Below, in pieces: positions 16,129-25,425 of a DNA stretch of 64,000 nucleotides (its first letter is position 1; each line of letters opens with the position of its first letter). Location of the stretch: the NCBI GenBank assembly GCA_040222455.1, contig JAVKDD010000020.1, positions 434,001 to 498,000 of the forward strand. The letters run 5' to 3'. The notes under the pieces are model-generated. The model saw nothing but the letters and a program-made list of their open reading frames with translations, did no database searches and was not told the origin of the DNA. The position numbers were made by a program, and so were the translations under genes. The stretch comes from RHLJ01 sp040222455. GTDB taxonomy: Bacteria > Bacteroidota > Rhodothermia > Balneolales > Balneolaceae.

Positions 16129-19101
16129 TTAGAGCTCCAGTCTAATAGAAGTACCCTTGCCAGTTTCCGTTTTAATTACAATTGTCCCATTAACCTCTTC
16201 AATTCTTTCTTTCATATTTCTTAAACCATTTCCTTCTTTAGGTCTTTCATCAATATTCATTCCAATTCCATTATCGGTAAGGGTTATTCCAATTCTTTGT
16301 TCTTTTTCTACAAATGAAATAGTGAATAGAGAAGCTTGCGCATATTTCCTGGCGTTGTTTAAGGCTTCCTGAATAATTCTGGTCAAATTCAATGATTGAG
16401 TGGGATTAAGTATTTTTCCTAAATCAACATCTGAGTTAAACACTACTTTCATTCCTCTAAAATAATGTTCTTGGCGTTTTACGAACCCTTTTAAATGTTC
16501 TAGAAAAATACCAAACTGAACTTCTTCTTTATCTAAAAGCCAGATCGTTTCTCGTAAATCAGTCATTGCACTGCGGGCATCAGAATCTAAATTTCCAAGT
16601 AAAGAAAGTGCTTTATCTTGTTGGTTCTTTTTGATGTGAAGATTACTAATCTCGATTCCGGTAATAAGATTAGTAATTTGAGAACCTACATTATCGTGTA
16701 ATTCTCTGGAAATGCGTTCACGTTCGCGTTGTATTTTTTGTTGAGTTTGAAGTTCACGATTCAACTCCCGTAACTTCATATTAGATCGAATTTGAACCCC
16801 GCCAGCTCCAATGGCAATAAATCCTAATAGTCCCAAAGAAATAAACCACCACGTTTTATAAAACGGGGGGAGTACAGTGAAAGGAATGGATGCAACTTTA
16901 TCACTCCATTGTCCATCAGGCCCTACTGCAGAAACATAAAATGTATAATCTCCATCGGGTAAATAATCATAATAGGCAGTTGTTCTCTTTTCCACATAGT
17001 TCCACTCATTATCAATGCCATCTAGTTTAATTCTGAATTCCGTTTTATTTGGAGCTAGAAAGTTTATAGCTGAGTATGAAATCTCTAGTTTTTTCTTATC
17101 TGGAGTTAGTTCAAAGCCTCTTTCTTTAATAATCCCAACACCATCAACTATAATATTATCTATATAGGTATTAAAAGAAGAATCCTTGAAGGCAACTGAT
17201 TCTGGATGTATAATCGAAACACCATCTATTGAAGCAAAGAAAAGTGTTCCATCAGAAAGTTTTGCAAGTGTAGAATTGTTTGCAGCCTGTAGATTGTCAG
17301 ATATTAGTCCATCTTCTTTATTGAAATAGTGAAAAGGTATATAAGAACTCTCACCATTTTGATAGCTATTTAAATCCTTTAAAGCCGCTTTCGTAATTCC
17401 ATTACCAGTTGCGAACCAAAGATTTTTGGAATTATCTTCAATAATTCCGGCATAGTTTGCTGAAGGAAGTCCGTCATCGGGACTGAATGTAAATAAACTG
17501 TCACCTACTACTTTACTTACTCCATAGTTAAAAGTACCAATCCAGATATCTTGATTGGAATCTTCAAAGATACTCAATACTTGATCCGATCTTAAGCCTG
17601 TTTCAGTATTATAAACTTTAGAAATTCCATCTTTAAACCGAACAGCTCCTCCTCCATAAGACCCATACCAAACACTTCCATCAGAAGCTGTAATCATGGT
17701 TATACAAAATGGGTTTGGGATTTCATCTTCTGTTGAATAAGTACGAATCAATTCTTGAGAAGAATTAAACACACTAATTCCTTTATTACTTCCTACCCAA
17801 AGGTTTCCTTCTAAATCAAAAGTGAGACCTCTTACATAATTATCTAGCAGTCCATTATCGATGTTGAACCTAGGAATAAATTGATTATCAACTATTTCCA
17901 GAACACCAGAGCCCTGTGTTCCAACCCAAAGATTTCCATTTTTATCTAATGTACCAGATTGTGCATAGCCATTTGTGTTTATAGGTGGATTTTCTCTTGA
18001 AGTCCATTTACCGTTTTCAAAATAAAAATATCCTTTTCCGTAGGTTCCAAGCCAAATTCGACCAGCTTTATCTTGATTTATAGTTACTGCCTCTTGATTG
18101 TAAACTTCTTTACCATCCAAAGATAAAGAAGTGAAAAAACGAGGTGTGAGGGTAGATAATCCATCTTCGGTACCTATAAGTATCATGCCATTATTATCCA
18201 GATAAATGGTATTTACTTCGTTAGAAATTAATCCATCTTCTATATTAATGGTTTCTTTTATTCCGTTATTAAATCTGGTAACACCACCGCCAAGTGTTCC
18301 AATAAAAACATCGCCATTTAAGTTTTGTTCAATATCCTGAACCAGAAGATTTGGCAAGCCATCTTTTGTATGTATGTATCTAATGGGTTTTTCTTCTTCA
18401 AAGATTACAATTCCCTCTTTATCAGTACCTACCCAAACGTCTCCATTCGCTAGGGCTTTAATGGTTCTTATTCTATTATCAGGTAAACCATTTTCGGTAG
18501 TAAAGTTTTTGATGGTTCCTTTATGAAGAACACTAATTCCAGTATTGGTGCCAATCCAAAGCTTTCCATTTTTATCAAATTCTAATGTCCAAATTTCATC
18601 TCCAACTAACCCATTCTTAGTATTATAATTGATGTTCAACGAGTCTTTATAAAATACCTTAAGCCCGTCTCCATAAGTTCCTAAATATAACGTATCATTT
18701 TTTCCAACTACGGCGGCTTTGGTTAAATCGCCGGATAAATGTTGATAATTTTTAAGAGTATCACCATTAAATTTGTACAATCCAGACCCAATTGAGGGTA
18801 TCCACATATTTCCATCAGAATCTTCGGCTAAATCATAAAGCGTTCCTCCGATATTTCCCTGCTTAAGTTCTGTTATTGATATGCCATCATATCGAAGTAA
18901 TTGTCGATTACTGACGATCCAATAAAAGCCTTTTTTATCTTTATGTATCTTATAAACTTGTTGAGTGAATATTCCATCCTCAACGCCAAAATTATTAATA
19001 GAAAAAGTATCCCATAAAGAAGAAGTGCTAAAAGTATACTGGGCAAATAGTGGGGTGCAAAGTGCTGTAAATATCCCAATAAGAATTATTCTTTTATTCA
19101 T
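16129..19101 (-). CDS. Sensor histidine kinase with Reg_prop propeller and Y_Y_Y domain
   Basis: This 990-residue kinase has a signal peptide (1-20, ending LFAQ) and a long periplasmic array of Reg_prop blades (about 40-640, repeating NGxLWIGT-type motifs). A Y_Y_Y domain (about 665-743, with YYDYLPDGDYTF), one membrane helix (about 749-771), a HisKA_3 domain with H802 in ELHDNVGSQ and a HATPase_c domain (EALNNARKYA, DNGIGMN, GKGTSIRLEL) follow. It lacks the receiver and AraC parts of classical hybrid two-component systems. It should signal to the NarL/LuxR regulator downstream. The ligand is unknown; in Bacteroides such sensors often detect glycans. A half-operator (ATACCC) overlaps its start codon. 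Confidence 0.93.
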   Translation of the reverse strand: MNKRIILIGIFTALCTPLFAQYTFSTSSLWDTFSINNFGVEDGIFTQQVYKIHKDKKGFYWIVSNRQLLRYDGISITELKQGNIGGTLYDLAEDSDGNMWIPSIGSGLYKFNGDTLKNYQHLSGDLTKAAVVGKNDTLYLGTYGDGLKVFYKDSLNINYNTKNGLVGDEIWTLEFDKNGKLWIGTNTGISVLHKGTIKNFTTENGLPDNRIRTIKALANGDVWVGTDKEGIVIFEEEKPIRYIHTKDGLPNLLVQDIEQNLNGDVFIGTLGGGVTRFNNGIKETINIEDGLISNEVNTIYLDNNGMILIGTEDGLSTLTPRFFTSLSLDGKEVYNQEAVTINQDKAGRIWLGTYGKGYFYFENGKWTSRENPPINTNGYAQSGTLDKNGNLWVGTQGSGVLEIVDNQFIPRFNIDNGLLDNYVRGLTFDLEGNLWVGSNKGISVFNSSQELIRTYSTEDEIPNPFCITMITASDGSVWYGSYGGGAVRFKDGISKVYNTETGLRSDQVLSIFEDSNQDIWIGTFNYGVSKVVGDSLFTFSPDDGLPSANYAGIIEDNSKNLWFATGNGITKAALKDLNSYQNGESSYIPFHYFNKEDGLISDNLQAANNSTLAKLSDGTLFFASIDGVSIIHPESVAFKDSSFNTYIDNIIVDGVGIIKERGFELTPDKKKLEISYSAINFLAPNKTEFRIKLDGIDNEWNYVEKRTTAYYDYLPDGDYTFYVSAVGPDGQWSDKVASIPFTVLPPFYKTWWFISLGLLGFIAIGAGGVQIRSNMKLRELNRELQTQQKIQRERERISRELHDNVGSQITNLITGIEISNLHIKKNQQDKALSLLGNLDSDARSAMTDLRETIWLLDKEEVQFGIFLEHLKGFVKRQEHYFRGMKVVFNSDVDLGKILNPTQSLNLTRIIQEALNNARKYAQASLFTISFVEKEQRIGITLTDNGIGMNIDERPKEGNGLRNMKERIEEVNGTIVIKTETGKGTSIRLEL

Positions 19102-19168
19102 ACCCTAATTTATTAGCCATTTTTAAAAGGATTAAAAAACGAATTTTAAATAACTAATAAAAGCTGGT

Positions 19169-20986
19169 TTAAAGTTCTAGTTTGATTTCGGTTCCATTTT
19201 CAGTACTACTTGTAATTGAGAAGCTACCCCCGATTTCTTTTACCCGTTCTTTCATATTTCTTAGTCCGTTTCCTTTTTCAAGGTTGTTATGTACTTCCAT
19301 ACCAATTCCATCATCGGATAGTGTAATAAGAATTTTCTCTCCTTTTTGAGAAAATGAAATATTGAACTTTGAGGCATTTGCATATTTACGAGTATTATTT
19401 AAAGCCTCTTGTATTACTCTAGTTAGGTTTATTGACTGAGTAGGATTTAAAACTATTTTAGCATCAACAGAGGATTTTATTTTAGTCTTTAATCCTTTTA
19501 AATAGCTTTCCTGACGTTTTATATATCCTTTTAGGTGTTCTAAGAAAGACTCAAATTCTACTTCTTGCTTGTCTAGTAACCATATAGTTTCTCGTAAATC
19601 AGTCATAGCACTACGTGCATCAGAATCTAAATTTCCAAGTAAAGAAAGGGCTTTATCCTGTTGATTTTTTTTAATGTGAAGATTACTAATCTCAATTCCA
19701 GTTATAAGATTTGTGATTTGTGAACCCACATTATCGTGTAAATCGCGAGATATTCGTTCTCGTTCTTTATGAATTTTATTCTCAGATTCCACATCTGCTA
19801 GTTTTAACTTAAGCTCGTTTTCTCTCTCAATATTTTCACGTCTGATTCTTTGTTGCCGTACGACTAAAAAAGAAATTAAGCTTACAGACAGAAATAAGGT
19901 TCCAAATATTCCGGTAATCCAATTTCTCCTTTTAACCCGGAGTTGCTCTAAGCTTAACTGTGCAGTACGTTGAGCAAGTTCTTTTTCCTTTTCTTCAGTT
20001 TGAAATTGAATTTCGAGTTCAGCAATACGCTGATTAGTCTCAATATTGGAAACACTATCTTTAAATTGAATGTACATTTTATAATAAACCAGAGCAGAAT
20101 CAGGTTTATTCAATTCTAAAAAGAGATCAGAAATAGCATTGTATGCAAACTCCGCTAGTCTTACATATCCGATTTCTAAAGCAGATGACAAAGAACGTTT
20201 CAAATATTCGTTGGCTGTTTCCAAATCGCCCAAACTTTGATAAATTAATCCCGAATTAACTAAATCAATGCTTATTCCATTTACATCGTTGATAGTTTCT
20301 CTTAAAACTATTGCACTATCTAAATAGATCAACGCGTTTTCAAAGTCTTCATTTGTCTGGTAAACATTAGATAAATAGCTGTATGAGTAAGCTACTCCAA
20401 TTGTATCATTAAGCTCCTTCTTGATATTTAAAGACTGATTAATAAAGTAAAAAGCACTATCAAGTTCTTCTAATTCAATCTTTAAACTACCATAGTTATT
20501 GAAAGCGCTAGCTTGTTCTGAGCTGCCCGGGAAATTCGAAAGAATGCTTAATCCTTGTCGCATATACTCTTCTGATTTTGATAAATCAGATATTCTCAAA
20601 CCCCACCCAAGTTCAGCATATTGATAACCTACTTGTTTCAGAGAATCTATTTCTTCATAAAAACGAATCGCTTTCAACCTATACTCTACTTTTGTATCCA
20701 TTTCACCTAGAACACTATATAGAATACTCAAATTGACAGAAGCACCAGCTTTACCATTGGTGTAATTTAGCGAGTCTGATACATTGAAAACTCGCAAGAA
20801 TAGTTTTTCGTAATAAGAAGCATTTGATGTGATGGTCGCAAAATCCAGCTGATTTAAGGAATCTATTTCTGTGGTTGTAAAATTTTGAGCGAATAGCGAT
20901 GTGCTGAATAGAAGAAAGAAAAGAGGAATAAAAAATCTCTTAATATTATTTTTTTGATACAGTTTTATACTGTCAAATAATTTCAT
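19169..20986 (-). CDS. TPR-containing sensor histidine kinase
   Basis: This 605-residue kinase has a signal peptide (ending LFAQN near residue 35) and a periplasmic TPR region (about 40-330), followed by a short coiled coil, one membrane helix (about 354-376) and a HisKA_3 domain with H417 in DLHDNVGSQ. A HATPase_c domain (EALNNTRKYA, DDGIGME, GNGLRNMKER) ends the protein. From LHDNVGSQ to TIWLLDK its sequence is the same as that of the 990-residue kinase downstream, while the sensors differ. Both should therefore address the same response regulator. The ATG at 20986 is preceded by a GTACCC half-site. Confidence 0.92.
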   Translation of the reverse strand: MKLFDSIKLYQKNNIKRFFIPLFFLLFSTSLFAQNFTTTEIDSLNQLDFATITSNASYYEKLFLRVFNVSDSLNYTNGKAGASVNLSILYSVLGEMDTKVEYRLKAIRFYEEIDSLKQVGYQYAELGWGLRISDLSKSEEYMRQGLSILSNFPGSSEQASAFNNYGSLKIELEELDSAFYFINQSLNIKKELNDTIGVAYSYSYLSNVYQTNEDFENALIYLDSAIVLRETINDVNGISIDLVNSGLIYQSLGDLETANEYLKRSLSSALEIGYVRLAEFAYNAISDLFLELNKPDSALVYYKMYIQFKDSVSNIETNQRIAELEIQFQTEEKEKELAQRTAQLSLEQLRVKRRNWITGIFGTLFLSVSLISFLVVRQQRIRRENIERENELKLKLADVESENKIHKERERISRDLHDNVGSQITNLITGIEISNLHIKKNQQDKALSLLGNLDSDARSAMTDLRETIWLLDKQEVEFESFLEHLKGYIKRQESYLKGLKTKIKSSVDAKIVLNPTQSINLTRVIQEALNNTRKYANASKFNISFSQKGEKILITLSDDGIGMEVHNNLEKGNGLRNMKERVKEIGGSFSITSSTENGTEIKLEL

Positions 20987-21081
20987 CGTACCCTTAAATT
21001 TAGAACTGAAATGACTAGAAAATAGATATGCTAGTGAAATATCAAAAATTTATTTAAAAGTAAAACCTGAAACAAATTACC

Positions 21082-23928
21082 TTAAGAAGTGGGTATTGTT
21101 TTACACAACCTATCAAACTCTTGCTTTAGAAACTCACCTGTTATGGAATCTTTATTTTCAGCTAGTTGGCGAGGAGTTCCTTCTGCAATAAGTTCCCCAC
21201 CACCGCGACCACCTTCCGGCCCAAGGTCGATAATCCAGTCGGCTGCTTTTATGAGGTCAAGATTGTGTTCGATTACCATTACGGTGTTACCTTTATCTAC
21301 CAACTGCTGAATCACATTGATAAGCATTCTAACATCTTGAAAATGTAATCCAGTAGTCGGCTCATCCATAACATAAAGAGTATCGCCGGTACCAATTTTA
21401 GAAAGCTCACGAGCAAGTTTAATTCGTTGTGCTTCTCCGCCAGAAAGAGTAGTACTTGATTGACCCAATGTGAGGTATCCTAACCCAACGGAAGTAAGTG
21501 TTTTGAGAATTCTGGAAATAGTAGGCTGTGCATCAAAAAATGTAGCCGCATCACTGATAGGCATATTTAATACTTCTGAGATATTTTTCTTCTTGTAGTA
21601 AATCTCAAGAGTTTCTCTGTTGTACCGTTTTCCGTTACATGTTTCGCAGGTTACATAAACGTCTGGCAGGAAATTCATTTCAATTTTACGAACCCCATCA
21701 CCTTGACATGTTTCACATCGTCCACCTTTCACATTAAATGAAAACCGGCCCTGATCATAGCCTCTGATCTTAGCCTCAGGAAGTTCTGAGAATAGCCTGC
21801 GAATGTGATCGAATACTTTAGTATATGTACCTGGATTTGATCTCGGAGTTCTACCGATCGGACTTTGGTCGATCGAAATAATTTTATCGACATTATCTAT
21901 GCCTTCAACAGTATCGTAAGGAAGTGGAACACTTTTCGATTTATAAAAGTGATTCGAAAGAATTGGAACTAAAGTTTGATTGATTAATGAACTTTTGCCA
22001 CTTCCACTAACTCCAGTTACAGAGATGAATTTTCCTAAAGGGATTTTCAAATCTACATGTTGGAGATTATGTCCACGAGCATTTTTAATAGTTATTTTCT
22101 TCTTATTACCTTTTCTATACTTTTCTGGAAGCTCAATTACTTCTTCATCTCTAAGAAACCGGGCAGTCATTGAATCTTGTTTTAACTCTTCGGGTTTACC
22201 AGATGAGACAATATGGCCACCGTTTACTCCTGCTCCTGGTCCTAAATCAACTACATAATCGGCGTGCTCAATCGTTTCACGATCATGTTCTACCACAATT
22301 ACACTATTGCCTAAATCCCGTAATGTTTCAAGAGAATTAATAAGCTTTATATTGTCTCGTTGATGAAGTCCAATACTAGGTTCATCCAAAATATATAATA
22401 CACCTACAAGCTGGGTTCCAATTTGAGTTGCCAATCGAATCCTTTGTGCTTCTCCACCAGAAAGTGTTTGCGCTTCTCTATCCAGATTTAAATAATTCAA
22501 TCCTACATTGAGAAGAAAATCGAGCCGGTCTCGAATTTCTTTTAAAACCTGATTACCAATTAGTTGCTGTCGCTCGGTAAGTTTGATGGAATACAACACA
22601 TCGCGCAACCCTTGAATATCCAATTTTACTAAATCGTGAATATTGTAGTTATCAATTTTATAAGAAAGTGCTTCCAAATTAAGTCGACCACCTTCACATT
22701 TTGGGCAAACTACTTTACTCATAAAGGCTTTCGCTTTCTCACGCTGCTTAGGTGATTTGCTTCCTTCATATTGCTCAATAATCGTTCGTCGTAAGCCTTC
22801 AAACTTATGCTGATAAGTAACCGAGTTGTCCTTGAAATCGTAACTTACCGCAAATTTATTTTCTCCTGACCCACGCATTAACACTTCTCTCACTTCGTCT
22901 TTGTATTTTTTGAAAGGGGTGTCGAAAGTTAACTTATAGCTTTCCAGTACGGCTTTTAACTGCTTAAAGGCAAAAATATCACGTGGTGGACCGAGATAGC
23001 GAATTCCACCATCATTAACACTTTGAGATTCGTTTGGAACCAGCAAATCCCAACTCACATCATAAGTGTATCCCAAGCCATCACATTCCTTACAAGCACC
23101 ATATGGTGAATTGAAAGAAAAGAGATTTGGCGCAGGGTCTTCATAAGCGAGCCCACTTTCCAAATCAAATAATTTCTGAGAGAAAAGACGATCTTTCATT
23201 GACCCATCATCTTGCTGAACAGAAAGCACAACATTTCCATCGGCCATTTCCAGTGCCATTCGAATGCTATCTGCGATTCTTTTTTCGCTTTTTGGGGAAA
23301 TAACAAACCGATCAACTACAACTTCAATATTATGAGTTTTATAGCGGTCTACCATTAAACCGTCTGTTAATTCGGTGAGTTCACCATCTATTCGGGCACT
23401 TACAAAACCTTGTTTTATAGTTTGTTCAAATAATTCGCGATAGTGTCCTTTTCTTCCTCGTACAACAGGAGCTAAACAATAAGCTTTAGTTCCAGCTGAC
23501 ATCGCCATAACCGAAGCTACTACTTGGTCGGCGGTTTGTTTCTCCATTTTATTTCCAGATTTGTAGGAGTATGGAATTCCAACTCGGGCGTATAATAAAC
23601 GGAGAAAATCATAAATTTCAGTTACAGTGCCAACAGTAGAACGAGGATTTCGATTCGTAGTTTTTTGATCAATAGAAATAACAGGAGAAAGCCCATCAAT
23701 AAAGTCTACAGCGGGGCGCTCCATCATTCCCAAAAATTGACGAGCATAGGCAGAAAGTGATTCCAAAAAACGGCGTTGCCCTTCAGCGTAAATGGTATCA
23801 AAAGCGAGTGATGATTTACCAGAGCCCGAAAGTCCGGTTATCACAACCAATTGGTCGCGTGGAATGTCAATATCAAAGTTTTTAAGGTTGTGCTCTCTGG
23901 CACCTTTAATAACAATGTTTTGTTGCAA
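21082..23928 (-). CDS. uvrA: Excinuclease ABC subunit A
   Basis: UvrA finds DNA lesions for nucleotide excision repair and loads UvrB. The 948-residue protein is full length, with two ABC ATPase halves. The first Walker A is TGLSGSGKSS (31-40), a second GVSGSGKSS follows in the C-terminal half, and two LSGGEAQRI signatures are present. Zinc-finger cysteines appear as CKEC/CPKC in the first half and CETC/CETC in the second. No ATG lies near the family start, so TTG at 23928 is used (QQNIVIKGAREHNLKN follows, as usual for UvrA). It stands alone as a minus-strand gene between signalling genes. Confidence 0.96.
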   Translation of the reverse strand: MQQNIVIKGAREHNLKNFDIDIPRDQLVVITGLSGSGKSSLAFDTIYAEGQRRFLESLSAYARQFLGMMERPAVDFIDGLSPVISIDQKTTNRNPRSTVGTVTEIYDFLRLLYARVGIPYSYKSGNKMEKQTADQVVASVMAMSAGTKAYCLAPVVRGRKGHYRELFEQTIKQGFVSARIDGELTELTDGLMVDRYKTHNIEVVVDRFVISPKSEKRIADSIRMALEMADGNVVLSVQQDDGSMKDRLFSQKLFDLESGLAYEDPAPNLFSFNSPYGACKECDGLGYTYDVSWDLLVPNESQSVNDGGIRYLGPPRDIFAFKQLKAVLESYKLTFDTPFKKYKDEVREVLMRGSGENKFAVSYDFKDNSVTYQHKFEGLRRTIIEQYEGSKSPKQREKAKAFMSKVVCPKCEGGRLNLEALSYKIDNYNIHDLVKLDIQGLRDVLYSIKLTERQQLIGNQVLKEIRDRLDFLLNVGLNYLNLDREAQTLSGGEAQRIRLATQIGTQLVGVLYILDEPSIGLHQRDNIKLINSLETLRDLGNSVIVVEHDRETIEHADYVVDLGPGAGVNGGHIVSSGKPEELKQDSMTARFLRDEEVIELPEKYRKGNKKKITIKNARGHNLQHVDLKIPLGKFISVTGVSGSGKSSLINQTLVPILSNHFYKSKSVPLPYDTVEGIDNVDKIISIDQSPIGRTPRSNPGTYTKVFDHIRRLFSELPEAKIRGYDQGRFSFNVKGGRCETCQGDGVRKIEMNFLPDVYVTCETCNGKRYNRETLEIYYKKKNISEVLNMPISDAATFFDAQPTISRILKTLTSVGLGYLTLGQSSTTLSGGEAQRIKLARELSKIGTGDTLYVMDEPTTGLHFQDVRMLINVIQQLVDKGNTVMVIEHNLDLIKAADWIIDLGPEGGRGGGELIAEGTPRQLAENKDSITGEFLKQEFDRLCKTIPTS

Positions 23929-24010
23929 AACAGCTCTGGGCTTTAGAATTCAAATCAATCTGAAAGGTACAGAACAGAGCCAAGAAATCCTTCATTCCTT
24001 TATAGAAAAA

Positions 24011-25306
24011 TTATAAATCCTGATTGGTTTTGGAGATGAAGTTATAATCTCTGATAAAGAGCCTGTTGGGAATTAAACCAAAATCATCTTCCGATAGATC
24101 TGGTTTTATTCTATGAAGAAAATACATTGGAACTTTGCCAATATTTTTAGCTTCAATTTCTCCTCTCGGCTCACATTCAAAAAAGTCTTTAACTCGATCA
24201 TAAGTGTCTTGTGAAATGTTAATACAATTACTCTCAGAGTTTTGCTCCATTCGTGCAGCTAAATTTACAGCTTCACCCCAAACGTCGTAGGCGAATCTTC
24301 TTTTTCCTATTACTCCTACTACAGAATGGCCGGTGTGTATTCCAATTCTTAACGGAAAGTATGGGATTGAATCAGGAATAGATTCTTTTAAGTTTAAAAC
24401 AAAGAACTTCATTTTTAATGCAGCAAGTATTGTATCTATAGGATGGGTAATATTACGATCTGGGATTCCACCCGCAGCCATATAGCTATCACCAATCGTT
24501 TTTATTTTGATAATATTATGTTGAGAAATAAACTCATCAAATTTGTCGAAATAAAAACTCAGGCTTTCAATAAGTTTTTCAGGTGATAAATCTGGTACTA
24601 TTTTGCTAAAACCATCAAAGTCAGTAAACATAAAAGTAGCGTCGGTATACCGTTCAGGTGATACAGTGCCATATGCCAGTAGACTATCTGCAATTTTCTT
24701 AGGGAAGATATTCTGTAGCAGTTCTTCATGCTCCTTTTTTGTGAGTTGGAGTTCTTGATTGGTCGCATTTAAGCCAGACTGCATTTTTTCTAAGCGACTA
24801 TTTTGTCCAAGCGTATTCTTGTATGTCGATACCAATAAATTTACCAGGTGGGAATAATCGGCTTTTAGATTGTATTGTTGCCCTTCAATATTAACAGGTA
24901 CCGTTTCAGTTACATCCGAAATAGCTACGGGATTATTGAGTAGTTCATTCACCTTCGAAAATAAAGTATCATCATCGTAAGGCTTGGTTAGATAGTTATC
25001 GGCACCTGCTTCAATGCCCTTCATGAGGCTTGGCGCTTCAATTCTTGAAGTAACCAAAATTACAGGGATAGATCGAAGTTTAAGGTCTTTTTTTATAAGT
25101 TTACACAATTCGTATCCATCCATTAAAGGCATTTCTACATCAGTTATTACAAGATCAGGTAGATCTGACTCAACAAGATCAAAAGCATCTTTGCCATTTT
25201 GTGCAGTAATTACTTCATACCCATGTTGAAGTAATTTATGGCGGGTAATAGTTACCAGGGCAGGGTAATCATCAACAACTAAAATACGTGGTTTTGTCTG
25301 TAGCAT
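24011..25306 (-). CDS. Response regulator-linked class III adenylate cyclase
   Basis: This 431-residue cytoplasmic protein joins a receiver domain (1-125; D12/D13, phospho-acceptor D56, K108) to a class III cyclase domain (about 215-400) through a helical linker. The cyclase keeps metal ligands D229 and D231 in FTDFDGF and transition-state residues N348 and R352 in AVNLAARM. K269 in KTIGDSYM and D341 in YDVWGEAVN are the adenine-selecting pair, so the product is predicted to be cAMP rather than cGMP. The architecture implies cyclase control by phosphorylation from an unidentified kinase. No CRP-like receptor is in the window. Confidence 0.92.
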   Translation of the reverse strand: MLQTKPRILVVDDYPALVTITRHKLLQHGYEVITAQNGKDAFDLVESDLPDLVITDVEMPLMDGYELCKLIKKDLKLRSIPVILVTSRIEAPSLMKGIEAGADNYLTKPYDDDTLFSKVNELLNNPVAISDVTETVPVNIEGQQYNLKADYSHLVNLLVSTYKNTLGQNSRLEKMQSGLNATNQELQLTKKEHEELLQNIFPKKIADSLLAYGTVSPERYTDATFMFTDFDGFSKIVPDLSPEKLIESLSFYFDKFDEFISQHNIIKIKTIGDSYMAAGGIPDRNITHPIDTILAALKMKFFVLNLKESIPDSIPYFPLRIGIHTGHSVVGVIGKRRFAYDVWGEAVNLAARMEQNSESNCINISQDTYDRVKDFFECEPRGEIEAKNIGKVPMYFLHRIKPDLSEDDFGLIPNRLFIRDYNFISKTNQDL

Positions 25307-25425
25307 ATATTCATAAATTTAGTGTTTGAATATAGTTGATCTTAGCAAAGATAGGTACTCTTGAATTTTTAAAAGCATTAACTAAAAAAAAGCTTAAGTT
25401 TACGCCCCTAAATTCACTCATTACT

